Assembly: GCA_037893225.1 (NCBI GenBank)
Contig: JAZGUH010000072.1
Location: forward strand, 496,001 to 560,000
Origin: Hippasteria phrygiana
Lineage: Eukaryota > Echinodermata > Asteroidea > Valvatida > Goniasteridae
DNA length: 64,000 nt
Direction: 5' to 3'
Below the pieces are notes generated by a model. It saw nothing but the letters and a program-made list of their open reading frames with translations. It made no database searches and was not told the DNA's origin. The first letter of the stretch is position 1. Each line of letters begins with the position of its first letter. Below are positions 12,771 to 24,414 of this stretch, piece by piece. A program made the position numbers and the translations under genes.

Positions 12771-14675
12771 ATGAAATATCAACCAAATTCAGTAATTTTG
12801 ACATGTATGGATAGCTTAGATCTGGCGCTACATGTTGCAATTATCGGCGGCTTCTTAGAGTTAAAACTTGTGGAGAAAATTCAAACCTCGCAATGTTTAT
12901 TTTCTTTCCGGCCAACATCTGTGTGCATATTACCGTCTATTTATTGCTCCATGCATGTCAAATTCCCTGGGGTATGGACTTGCTTTACTCATTCATAATT
13001 GCATGAAATATCAACCAAATTCAGTAATTTTGACATGTATGGATAGCTTAGATCTGGCGCTACATGTTGCAATTATCGGCGGCTTCTTAGAGTTAAAACT
13101 TGTGGAGAAAATTCAAACCTCGCAATGTTTATTTTCTTTCCGGCCAACATCTGTGTACATGTTACCGTCTATTTATTGCTCCATGCATGTCAAATTCCCT
13201 GGGGTATGGACTTGCTTTACTCATTCATAATTGCATGAAATATCAACCAAATTCAGTAATTTTGACATGTATGGATAGCTTAGATCTGGCGCTACATGTT
13301 GCAATTATCGGCGGCTTCTTAGAGTTAAAACTTGTGGAGAAAATTCAAACCTCGCAATGTTTATTTTCTTTCCGGCCAACATCTGTGTACATGTTACCGT
13401 CTATTTATTGCTCCGTGCATGTCAAATTCCCTGGGGTATGGACTTGCTTTACTCATTCATAATTGCATGAAATATCAACCAAATTCAGTAATTTTGACAT
13501 GTACGGATAGCTTAGATCTGGCGCTACATGTTACAATTATCGGCGGCTTCTTAGAGTTAATACTTGTGGAGAAAATTCAAACCTCGCAATGTTTATTTTC
13601 TTCCCGGCCACCATCTGTGTGCAGATTACCTTTTATTTATTGCTCCATGCCTGTCAAATTCCCTGGGGTATGGACTTGCTTTACTCATTCATAATTTCAT
13701 GAAATATCAACCAAATTCAGTAATTTTGACATGTACGGATAGCTTAGATCTGGCGCTACATGTTGCAATTATCGGCGGCTTCTTAGAGTTAAAACTTGTG
13801 GAGAAAATTCAAACCTCGCAATGTTTATTTTCTTTCCGGCCAACATCTGTGTGCATATTACCGTCTATTTATTGCTCCATGCATGTCAAATTCCCTGGGG
13901 TATGGACTTGCTTTACTCATTCATAATTGCATGAAATATCAACCAAATTCAGTAATTTTGACATGTATGGATAGCTTAGATCTGGCGCTACATGTTGCAA
14001 TTATCGGCGGCTTCTTAGAGTTAAAACTTGTGGAGAAAATTCAAACCTCGCAATGTTTATTTTCTTTCCGGCCAACATCTGTGTACATGTTACCGTCTAT
14101 TTATTGCTCCATGCATGTCAAATTCCCTGGGGTATGGACTTGCTTTACTCATTCATAATTGCATGAAATATCAACCAAATTCAGTAATTTTGACATGTAT
14201 GGATAGCTTAGATCTGGCGCTACATGTTGCAATTATCGGCGGCTTCTTAGAGTTAACACTTGTGGAGAAAATTCAAACCTCGCAATGTTTATTTTCTTCC
14301 CGGCCAACATCTGTGTACATGTTACCGTCTATTTATTGCTCCATGCATGTCAAATTCCCTGGGGTATGGACTTGCTTTACTCATTCATAATTGCATGAAA
14401 TATCAACCAAATTCAGTAATTTTGACATGTATGGATAGCTTAGATCTGGCGCTACATGTTGCAATTATCGGCGGCTTCTTAGAGTTAACACTTGTGGAGA
14501 AAATTCAAAACAATTATCGGCGGCTTCTTAGAGTTAATACTTGTGGAGAAAATTCAAACCTCGCAATGTTTATTTTCTTCCCAGCCACCATCTGTGTGCA
14601 GATTACCTTTTATTTATTGCTCCATGCCTGTCAAATTCCCTGGGGTATGGACTTGCTTTACTCATTCATAATTTC
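12771..14675 (+). repeat. HOR, C-A-V-B-C-A-D-[E/B*] with a 281-bp last unit
   Basis: The first seven units follow the 9-mer. The eighth begins as a C95 unit (D or E) and then jumps back within the monomer into a B* unit, adding 49 bp. The expected F is missing, so this is where the left HOR domain ends. Confidence 0.92.
14395..14675 (+). repeat. 281-bp aberrant monomer with 49-bp partial duplication
   Basis: The unit is normal to p115 (14509, ending ATTCAAA) and continues from p67 of a B* unit (14510 onward, ACAATTATCGG). p67-115 is therefore present twice, once with C95 and once with T95. The flanks share no bases at the junction, so it looks non-homologous. It is the only out-of-register join in the window. 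Confidence 0.95.
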
Positions 14676-15139
14676 ATGAAATATCAACCAAATTCAGTAA
14701 TTTTGACATGTATGGATAGCTTAGATCTGGCGCTACATGTTGCAATTATCGGCGGCTTCTTAGAGTTAAAACTTGTGGAGAAAATTCAAACCTCGCAATG
14801 TTTATTTTCTTTCCGGCCAACATCTGTGTGCATATTACCGTCTATTTATTGCTCCATGCATGTCAAATTCCCTGGGGTATGGACTTGCTTTACTCATTCA
14901 TAATTGCATGAAATATCAACCGAATTCAGTAATTTTGACATGTACGGATAGCTTAGATCTGGCGCTACATGTTACAATTATCGGCGGCTTCTTAGAGTTA
15001 ATACTTGTGGAGAAAATTCAAACCTCGCAATGTTTATTTTCTTCCCGGCCACCATCTGTGTGCAGATTACCTTTTATTTATTGCTCCATGCCTGTCAAAT
15101 TCCCTGGGGTATGGACTTGCTTTACTCATTCATAATTTC
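14676..15139 (+). repeat. C-Be pair (rare EcoRI-bearing B)
   Basis: A C unit is followed by a B at 14908 whose CCGAATTCAG creates GAATTC at 14922-14927. Only two other units in the window have it (59213-59218 and 62226-62231). Confidence 0.93.
14922..14927. other. Rare EcoRI site in a Be monomer
   Basis: GAATTC arises from A15 to G in a B unit. With the sites at 59213-59218 and 62226-62231 it is one of only three I see in the array, so complete EcoRI digestion should release fragments of about 44.3 kb and 3,013 bp from this window. Confidence 0.9.
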
Positions 15140-18100
15140 ATGAAATATCAACCAAATTCAGTAATTTTGACATGTATGGATAGCTTAGATCTGGCGCTAC
15201 ATGTTGCAATTATCGGCGGCTTCTTAGAGTTAAAACTTTTGGAGAAAATTCAAACCTCGCAATGTTTATTTTCTTTCCGGCCAACATCTGTGTGCATATT
15301 ACCTTCTATTTATTGCTCCATGCCTGTCAAATTGCCTGGGGTATGACTTGCTTTACTCATTCATAATTGCATGAAATATCAACCAAATTCAGTAATTTTG
15401 ACATGTATGGATAGCTTAGATCTGGCGCTACATGTTGCAATTATAGGCGGCTTCTTAGAGTTAAAACTTGTGGAGAAAATTCAAACCTCGCAATGTTTAT
15501 TTTCTTTCCGGCCAACATCTGTGTACATGTTACCGTCTATTTATTGCTCCGTGCATGTCAAATTCCCTGGGGTATGGACTTGCTTTACTCATTCATAATT
15601 GCATGAAATATCAACCAAATTCAGTAATTTTGACATGTACGGATAGCTTAGATCTGGCGCTACATGTTACAATTATCGGCGGCTTCTTAGAGTTAATACT
15701 TGTGGAGAAAATTCAAACCTCGCAATGTTTATTTTCTTCCCAGCCACCATCTGTGTGCAGATTACCTTTTATTTATTGCTCCATGCCTGTCAAATTCCCT
15801 GGGGTATGGACTTGCTTTACTCATTCATAATTTCATGAAATATCAACCAAATTCAGTAATTTTGACATGTATGGATAGCTTAGATCTGGCGCTACATGTT
15901 GCAATTATCGGCGGCTTCTTAGAGTTAAAACTTGTGGAGAAAATTCAAACCTCGCAATGTTTATTTTCTTTCCGGCCAACATCTGTGTGCATATTACCGT
16001 CTATTTATTGCTCCATGCATGTCAAATTCCCTGGGGTATGGACTTGCTTTACTCATTCATAATTGCATGAAATATCAACCAAATTCAGTAATTTTGACAT
16101 GTATGGATAGCTTAGATCTGGCGCTACATGTTGCAATTATCGGCGGCTTCTTAGAGTTAAAACTTGTGGAGAAAATTCAAACCTCGCAATGTTTATTTTC
16201 TTTCCGGCCAACATCTGTGTGCATATTACCTTCTATTTATTGCTCCATGCCTGTCAAATTCCCTGGGGTATGGACTTGCTTTACTCATTCATAATTGCAT
16301 GAAATATCAACCAAATTCAGTAATTTTGACATGTATGGATAGCTTAGATCTGGCGCTACATGTTGCAATTATCGGCGGCTTCTTAGAGTTAAAACTTGTG
16401 GAGAAAATTCAAACCTCGCAATGTTTATTTTCTTTCCGGCCAACATCTGTGTGCATATTACCTTCTATTTATTGCTCCATGCCTGTCAAATTCCCTGGGG
16501 TATGACTTGCTTTACTCATTCATAATTGCATGAAATATCAACCAAATTCAGTAATTTTGACATGTATGGATAGCTTAGATCTGGCGCTACATGTTGCAAT
16601 TATCGGCGGCTTCTTAGAGTTAAAACTTGTGGAGAAAATTCAAACCTCGCAATGTTTATTTTCTTTCCGGCCAACATCTGTGTACATGTTACCGTCTATT
16701 TATTGCTCCGTGCATGTCAAATTCCCTGGGGTATGGACTTGCTTTACTCATTCATAATTGCATGAAATATCAACCAAATTCAGTAATTTTGACATGTACG
16801 GATAGCTTAGATCTGGCGCTACATGTTACAATTATCGGCGGCTTCTTAGAGTTAATACTTGTGGAGAAAATTCAAACCTCGCAATGTTTATTTTCTTCCC
16901 GGCCACCATCTGTGTGCAGATTACCTTTTATTTATTGCTCCATGCCTGTCAAATTCCCTGGGGTATGGACTTGCTTTACTCATTCATAATTTCATGAAAT
17001 ATCAACCAAATTCAGTAATTTTGACATGTATAGATAGCTTAGATCTGGCGCTACATGTTGCAATTATCGGCGGCTTCTTAGAGTTAAAACTTGTGGAGAA
17101 AATTCAAACCTCGCAATGTTTATTTTCTTTCCGGCCAACATCTGTGTGCATATTACCGTCTATTTATTGCTCCATGCATGTCAAATTCCCTGGGGTATGG
17201 ACTTGCTTTACTCATTCATAATTGCATGAAATATCAACCAAATTCAGTAATTTTGACATGTATGGATAGCTTAGATCTGGCGCTACATGTTGCAATTATC
17301 GGCGGCTTCTTAGAGTTAAAACTTGTGGAGAAAATTCAAACCTCGCAATGTTTATTTTCTTTCCGGCCAACATCTGTGTGCATATTACCGTCTATTTATT
17401 GCTCCATGCATGTCAAATTCCCTGGGGTATGGACTTGCTTTACTCATTCATAATTGCATGAAATATCAACCAAATTCAGTAATTTTGACATGTATGGATA
17501 GCTTAGATCTGGCGCTACATGTTGCAATTATCGGCGGCTTCTTAGAGTTAAAACTTGTGGAGAAAATTCAAACCTCGCAATGTTTATTTTCTTTCCGGCC
17601 AACATCTGTGTGCATATTACCTTCTATTTATTGCTCCATGCCTGTCAAATTCCCTGGGGTATGACTTGCTTTACTCATTCATAATTGCATGAAATATCAA
17701 CCAAATTCAGTAATTTTGACATGTATGGATAGCTTAGATCTGGCGCTACATGTTGCAATTATCGGCGGCTTCTTAGAGTTAAAACTTGTGGAGAAAATTC
17801 AAACCTCGCAATGTTTATTTTCTTTCCGGCCAACATCTGTGTACATGTTACCGTCTATTTATTGCTCCGTGCATGTCAAATTCCCTGGGGTATGGACTTG
17901 CTTTACTCATTCATAATTGCATGAAATATCAACCAAATTCAGTAATTTTGACATGTACGGATAGCTTAGATCTGGCGCTACATGTTACAATTATCGGCGG
18001 CTTCTTAGAGTTAATACTTGTGGAGAAAAGTCAAACCTCGCAATGTTTATTTTCTTCCCGGCCACCATCTGTGTGCAGATTACCTTTTATTTATTGCTCC

Positions 18101-18616
18101 ATGCCTGTCAAATTCCCTGGGGTATGGACTTGCTTTACTCATTCATAATTTCATGAAATATCAACCAAATTCAGTAATTTTGACATGTATGGATAGCTTA
18201 GATCTGGCGCTACATGTTGCAATTATCGGCGGCTTCTTAGAGTTAAAACTTGTGGAGAAAATTCAAACCTCGCAATGTTTATTTTCTTTCCGGCCAACAT
18301 CTGTGTGCATATTACCGTCTATTTATTGCTCCATGCATGTCAAATTCCCTGGGGTATGGACTTGCTTTACTCATTCATAATTGCATGAAATATCAACCAA
18401 ATTCAGTAATTTTGACATGTATGGATAGCTTAGATCTGGCGCTACATGTTGCAATTATCGGCGGCTTCTTAGAGTTAAAACTTGTGGAGAAAATTCAAAC
18501 CTCGCAATGTTTATTTTCTTTCCGGCCAACATCTGTGTACATGTTACCGTCTATTTATTGCTCCATGCATGTCAAATTCCCTGGGGTATGGACTTGCTTT
18601 ACTCATTCATAATTGC
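15140..18616 (+). repeat. Three tandem 1,159-bp pentamers, F-V-B-C-x
   Basis: The copies are 15140-16298 (F*g-Va-B*-C-F232), 16299-17457 (F-V-B-C-C) and 17458-18616 (F-V-B-C-A). Each has four 232-bp units and one 231-bp F. The first F (15140) has T100 and G195 and the B at 15603 has A140. The fifth position differs in each copy. Singletons include a TATAGATAG C unit at 16994 and AAAAGTC in the B at 17921. Confidence 0.9.
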
Positions 18617-20007
18617 ATGAAATATCAACCAAATTCAGTAATTTTGACATGTATGGATAGCTTAGATCTGGCGCTACATGTTGCAATTATCGGCGGCTTC
18701 TTAGAGTTAACACTTGTGGAGAAAATTCAAACCTCGCAATGTTTATTTTCTTCCCGGCCAACATCTGTGTACATGTTACCGTCTATTTATTGCTCCATGC
18801 ATGTCAAATTCCCTGGGGTATGGACTTGGTTTACTCATTCATAATTGCATGAAATATCAACCAAATTCAGTAATTTTGACATGTATGGATAGCTTAGATC
18901 TGGCGCTACATGTTGCAATTATCGGCGGCTTCTTAGAGTTAACACTTGTGGAGAAAATTCAAACCTCGCAATGTTTATTTTCTTCCCGGCCACCATCTGT
19001 GTGCAGATTACCTTTTATTTATTGCTCCATGCCTGTCAAATTCCCTGGGGTATGGACTTGCTTTACTCATTCATAATTTCATGAAATATCAACCAAATTC
19101 AGTAATTTTGACATGTATGGATAGCTTAGATCTGGCGCTACATGTTGCAATTATCGGCGGCTTCTTAGAGTTAAAACTTGTGGAGAAAATTCAAACCTCG
19201 CAATGTTTATTTTCTTTCCGGCCAACATCTGTGTGCATATTACCTTATATTTATTGCTCCATGCATGTCAAATTCCCTGGGGTATGGACTTGCTTTACTC
19301 ATTCATAATTGCATGAAATATCAACCAAATTCAGTAATTTTGACATGTATGGATAGCTTAGATCTGGCGCTACATGTTGCAATTATCGGCGGCTTCTTAG
19401 AGTTAAAACTTGTGGAGAAAATTCAAACCTCGCAATGTTTATTTTCTTTCCGGCCAACATCTGTGTACATGTTACCGTCTATTTATTGCTCCATGCATGT
19501 CAAATTCCCTGGGGTATGGACTTGCTTTACTCATTCATAATTGCATGAAATATCAACCAAATTCAGTAATTTTGACATGTATGGATAGCTTAGATCTGGC
19601 GCTACATGTTGCAATTATCGGCGGCTTCTTAGAGTTAACACTTGTGGAGAAAATTCAAACCTCGCAATGTTTATTTTCTTCCCGGCCAACATCTGTGTAC
19701 ATGTTACCGTCTATTTATTGCTCCATGCATGTCAAATTCCCTGGGATATGGACTTGCTTTACTCATTCATAATTGCATGAAATATCAACCAAATTCAGTA
19801 ATTTTGACATGTATGGATAGCTTAGATCTGGCGCTACATGTTGCAATTATCGGCGGCTTCTTAGAGTTAACACTTGTGGAGAAAATTCAAACCTCGCAAT
19901 GTTTATTTTCTTCCCGGCCACCATCTGTGTGCAGATTACCTCTTATTTATTGCTCCATGCCTGTCAAATTCCCTGGGGTATGACTTGCTTTACTCATTCA
20001 TAATTGC
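18617..20007 (+). repeat. Dw-G-C-A-Di-E(231) block
   Basis: This is the first appearance of Dw (CTTGGTTT at p210-217), G and Di (GGGATATGG). The E at 19777 carries the one-base deletion usually seen only in F. The C at 19081 has CCTTATAT instead of CCGTCTAT. Confidence 0.9.
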
Positions 20008-21167
20008 ATGAAATATCAACCAAATTCAGTAATTTTGACATGTATGGATAGCTTAGATCTGGCGCTACATGTTGCAATTATCGGCGGCTTCTTAGAGTTA
20101 AAACTTGTGGAGAAAATTCAAACCTCGCAATGTTTATTTTCTTTCCGGCCAACATCTGTGTGCATATTACCGTCTATTTATTGCTCCATGCATGTCAAAT
20201 TCCCTGGGGTATGGACTTGCTTTACTCATTCATAATTGCATGAAATATCAACCAAATTCAGTAATTTTGACATGTATGGATAGCTTAGATCTGGCGCTAC
20301 ATGTTGCAATTATCGGCGGCTTCTTAGAGTTAAAACTTGTGGAGAAAATTCAAACCTCGCAATGTTTATTTTCTTTCCGGCCAACATCTGTGTACATGTT
20401 ACCGTCTATTTATTGCTCCATGCATGTCAAATTCCCTGGGGTATGGACTTGCTTTACTCATTCATAATTGCATGAAATATCAACAAAATTCAGTAATTTT
20501 GACATGTATGGATAGCTTAGATCTGGCGCTACATGTTGCAATTATCGGCGGCTTCTTAGAGTTAACACTTGTGGAGAAAATTCAAACCTCGCAATGTTTA
20601 TTTTCTTCCCGGCCAACATCTGTGTACATGTTACCGTCTATTTATTGCTCCATGCATGTCAAATTCCCTGGGGTATGGACTTGGTTTACTCATTCATAAT
20701 TGCATGAAATATCAACCAAATTCAGTAATTTTGACATGTATGGATAGCTTAGATCTGGCGCTACATGTTGCAATTATCGGCGGCTTCTTAGAGTTAACAC
20801 TTGTGGAGAAAATTCAAACCTCGCAATGTTTATTTTCTTCCCGGCCACCATCTGTGTGCAGATTACCTATTATTTATTGCTCCATGCCTGTCAAATTCCC
20901 TGGGGTATGGACTTGCTTTACTCATTCATAATTTCATGAAATATCAACCAAATTCAGTAATTTTGACATGTATGGATAGCTTAGATCTGGCGCTACATGT
21001 TGCAATTATCGGCGGCTTCTTAGAGTTAACACTTGTGGAGAAAATTCAAACCTCGCAATGTTTATTTTCTTCCCGGCCAACATCTGTGTACATGTTACCG
21101 TCTATTTATTGCTCCATGCATGTCAAATTCCCTGGGATATGGACTTGCTTTACTCATTCATAATTGC
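20008..21167 (+). repeat. C-A-Dw-G-Di block (1,160 bp)
   Basis: It repeats C-A-Dw-G of 18153-19080 at a spacing of 1,855 bp. G is followed directly by Di, so the intervening C-A has been lost. Private changes are CAACAAAATT in the Dw at 20472 and CCTATTAT in the G at 20704. Confidence 0.9.
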
Positions 21168-22790
21168 ATGAAATATCAACCAAATTCAGTAATTTTGACA
21201 TGTATGGATAGCTTAGATCTGGCGCTACATGTTGCAATTATCGGCGGCTTCTTAGAGTTAAAACTTGTGGAGAAAATTCAAACCTCGCAATGTTTATTTT
21301 CTTTCCGGCCAACATCTGTGTGCATATTACCGTCTATTTATTGCTCCATGCATGTCAAATTCCCTGGGGTATGGACTTGCTTTACTCATTCATAATTGCA
21401 TGAAATATCAACCAAATTCAGTAATTTTGACATGTATGGATAGCTTAGATCTGGCGCTACATGTTGCAATTATCGGCGGCTTCTTAGAGTTAAAACTTGT
21501 GGAGAAAATTCAAACCTCGCAATGTTTATTTTCTTTCCGGCCAACATCTGTGTACATGTTACCGTCTATTTATTGCTCCATGCATGTCAAATTCCCTGGG
21601 GTATGGACTTGCTTTACTCATTCATAATTGCATGAAATATCAACCAAATTCAGTAATTTTGACATGTATGGATAGCTTAGATCTGGCGCTACATGTTGCA
21701 ATTATCGGCGGCTTCTTAGAGTTAACACTTGTGGAGAAAATTCAAACCTCGCAATGTTTATTTTCTTCCCGGCCACCATCTGTGTGCAGATTACCTTTTA
21801 TTTATTGCTCCATGCCTGTCAAATTCCCTGGGGTATGGACTTGCTTTACTCATTCATAATTTCATGAAATATCAACCAAATTCAGTAATTTTGACATGTA
21901 TGGATAGCTTAGATCTGGCGCTACATGTTGCAATTATCGGCGGCTTCTTAGAGTTAAAACTTGTGGAGAAAATTCAAACCTCGCAATGTTTATTTTCTTT
22001 CCGGCCAACATCTGTGTGCATATTACCTTCTATTTATTGCTCCATGCATGTCAAATTCCCTGGGGTATGGACTTGCTTTACTCATTCATAATTGCATGAA
22101 ATATCAACCAAATTCAGTAATTTTGACATGTATGGATAGCTTAGATCTGGCGCTACATGTTGCAATTATCGGCGGCTTCTTAGAGTTAAAACTTGTGGAG
22201 AAAATTCAAACCTCGCAATGTTTATTTTCTTTCCGGCCAACATCTGTGTACATGTTACCGTCTATTTATTGCTCTATGCATGTCAAATTCCCTGGGGTAT
22301 GGACTTGCTTTACTCATTCATAATTGCATGAAATATCAACCAAATTCAGTAATTTTGACATGTATAGATAGCTTAGATCTGGCGCTACATGTTGCAATTA
22401 TCGGCGGCTTCTTAGAGTTAACACTTGTGGAGAAAATTCAAACCTCGCAATGTTTATTTTCTTCCCGGCCAACATCTGTGTACATGTTACCGTCTATTTA
22501 TTGCTCCATGCATGTCAAATTCCCTGGGATATGGACTTGCTTTCCTCATTCATAATTGCATGAAATATCAACCAAATTCAGTAATTTTGACATGTATGGA
22601 TAGCTTAGATCTGGCGCTACATGTTGCAATTATCGGCGGCTTCTTAGAGTTAACACTTGTGGAGAAAATTCAAACCTCGCAATGTTTATTTTCTTCCCGG
22701 CCACCATCTGTGTGCAGATTACCTCTTATTTATTGCTCCATGCCTGTCAAATTCCCTGGGGTATGACTTGCTTTACTCATTCATAATTGC
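21168..22790 (+). repeat. C-A-G-Ct-A-Di-E(231) block (1,623 bp)
   Basis: It corresponds to C-A-Dw-G-C-A-Di-E with Dw missing. The C at 21864 is Ct (CCTTCT with GCATG). The Di at 22328 has TATAGATAG and TTTCCTCATT, and the E at 22560 carries the one-base deletion, as at 19777. Confidence 0.9.
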
Positions 22791-24414
22791 ATGAAATATC
22801 AACCAAATTCAGTAATTTTGACATGTATGGATAGCTTAGATCTGGCGCTACATGTTGCAATTATCGGCGGCTTCTTAGAGTTAAAACTTGTGGAGAAAAT
22901 TCAAACCTCGCAATGTTTATTTTCTTTCCGGCCAACATCTGTGTACATGTTACCGTCTATTTATTGCTCCGTGCATGTCAAATTCCCTGGGGTATGGACT
23001 TGCTTTACTCATTCATAATTGCATGAAATATCAACCAAATTCAGTAATTTTGACATGTACGGATAGCTTAGATCTGGCGCTACATGTTACAATTATCGGC
23101 GGCTTCTTAGAGTTAATACTTGTGGAGAAAATTCAAACCTCGCAATGTTTATTTTCTTCCCGGCCACCATCTGTGTGCAGATTACCTTTTATTTATTGCT
23201 CCATGCCTGTCAAATTCCCTGGGGTATGGACTTGCTTTACTCATTCATAATTGCATGAAATATCAACCAAATTCAGTAATTTTGACATGTATGGATAGCT
23301 TAGATCTGGCGCTACATGTTGCAATTATCGGCGGCTTCTTAGAGTTAACACTTGTGGAGAAAATTCAAACCTCGCAATGTTTATTTTCTTCCCGGCCACC
23401 ATCTGTGTGCAGATTACCTCTTATTTATTGCTCCATGCCTGTCAAATTCCCTGGGGTATGGACTTGCTTTACTCATTCATAATTGCATGAAATATCAACC
23501 AAATTCAGTAATTTTGACATGTATGGATAGCTTAGATCTGGCGCTACATGTTGCAATTATCGGCGGCTTCTTAGAGTTAAAACTTGTGGAGAAAATTCAA
23601 ACCTCGCAATGTTTATTTTCTTTCCGGCCAACATCTGTGTGCATATTACCGTCTATTTATTGCTCCATGCATGTCAAATTCCCTGGGGTATGGACTTGCT
23701 TTACTCATTCATAATTGCATGAAATATCAACCAAATTCAGTAATTTTGACATGTATGGATAGCTTAGATCTGGCGCTACATGTTGCAATTATCGGCGGCT
23801 TCTTAGAGTTAACACTTGTGGAGAAAATTCAAACCTCGCAATGTTTATTTTCTTCCCGGCCAACATCTGTGTACATGTTACCGTCTATTTATTGCTCCAT
23901 GCATGTCAAATTCCCTGGGATATGGACTTGCTTTACTCATTCATAATTGCATGAAATATCAACCAAATTCAGTAATTTTGACATGTATGGATAGCTTAGA
24001 TCTGGCGCTACATGTTGCAATTATCGGCGGCTTCTTAGAGTTAATACTTGTGGAGAAAATTCAAACCTCGCAATGTTTATTTTCTTCCCGGCCACCATCT
24101 GTGTGCAGATTACCTTTTATTTATTGCTCCATGCCTGTCAAATTCCCTGGGGTATGGACTTGCTTTACTCATTCATAATTGCATGAAATATCAACCAAAT
24201 TCAGTAATTTTGACATGTATGGATAGCTTAGATCTGGCGCTACATGTTGCAATTATCGGCGGCTTCTTAGAGTTAACACTTGTGGAGAAAATTCAAACCT
24301 CGCAATGTTTATTTTCTTCCCGGCCACCATCTGTGTGCAGATTACCTCTTATTTATTGCTCCATGCCTGTCAAATTCCCTGGGGTATGGACTTGCTTTAC
24401 TCATTCATAATTGC
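22791..24414 (+). repeat. V-B-E-C-Di-B-E block (7 monomers)
   Basis: Both B units (23023 and 23951) end in TTGC rather than TTTC, so they lack the usual T231. The second B has T38 and G67 with T95, which makes its 5' end non-B. B is followed by E in both halves, an order not found in the left domain. Confidence 0.88.

Noticed and set aside
14260..14679. A longer 139-codon open frame
   Set aside because: It results from the 49-bp partial duplication at 14510 shifting the frame, not from a coding sequence.
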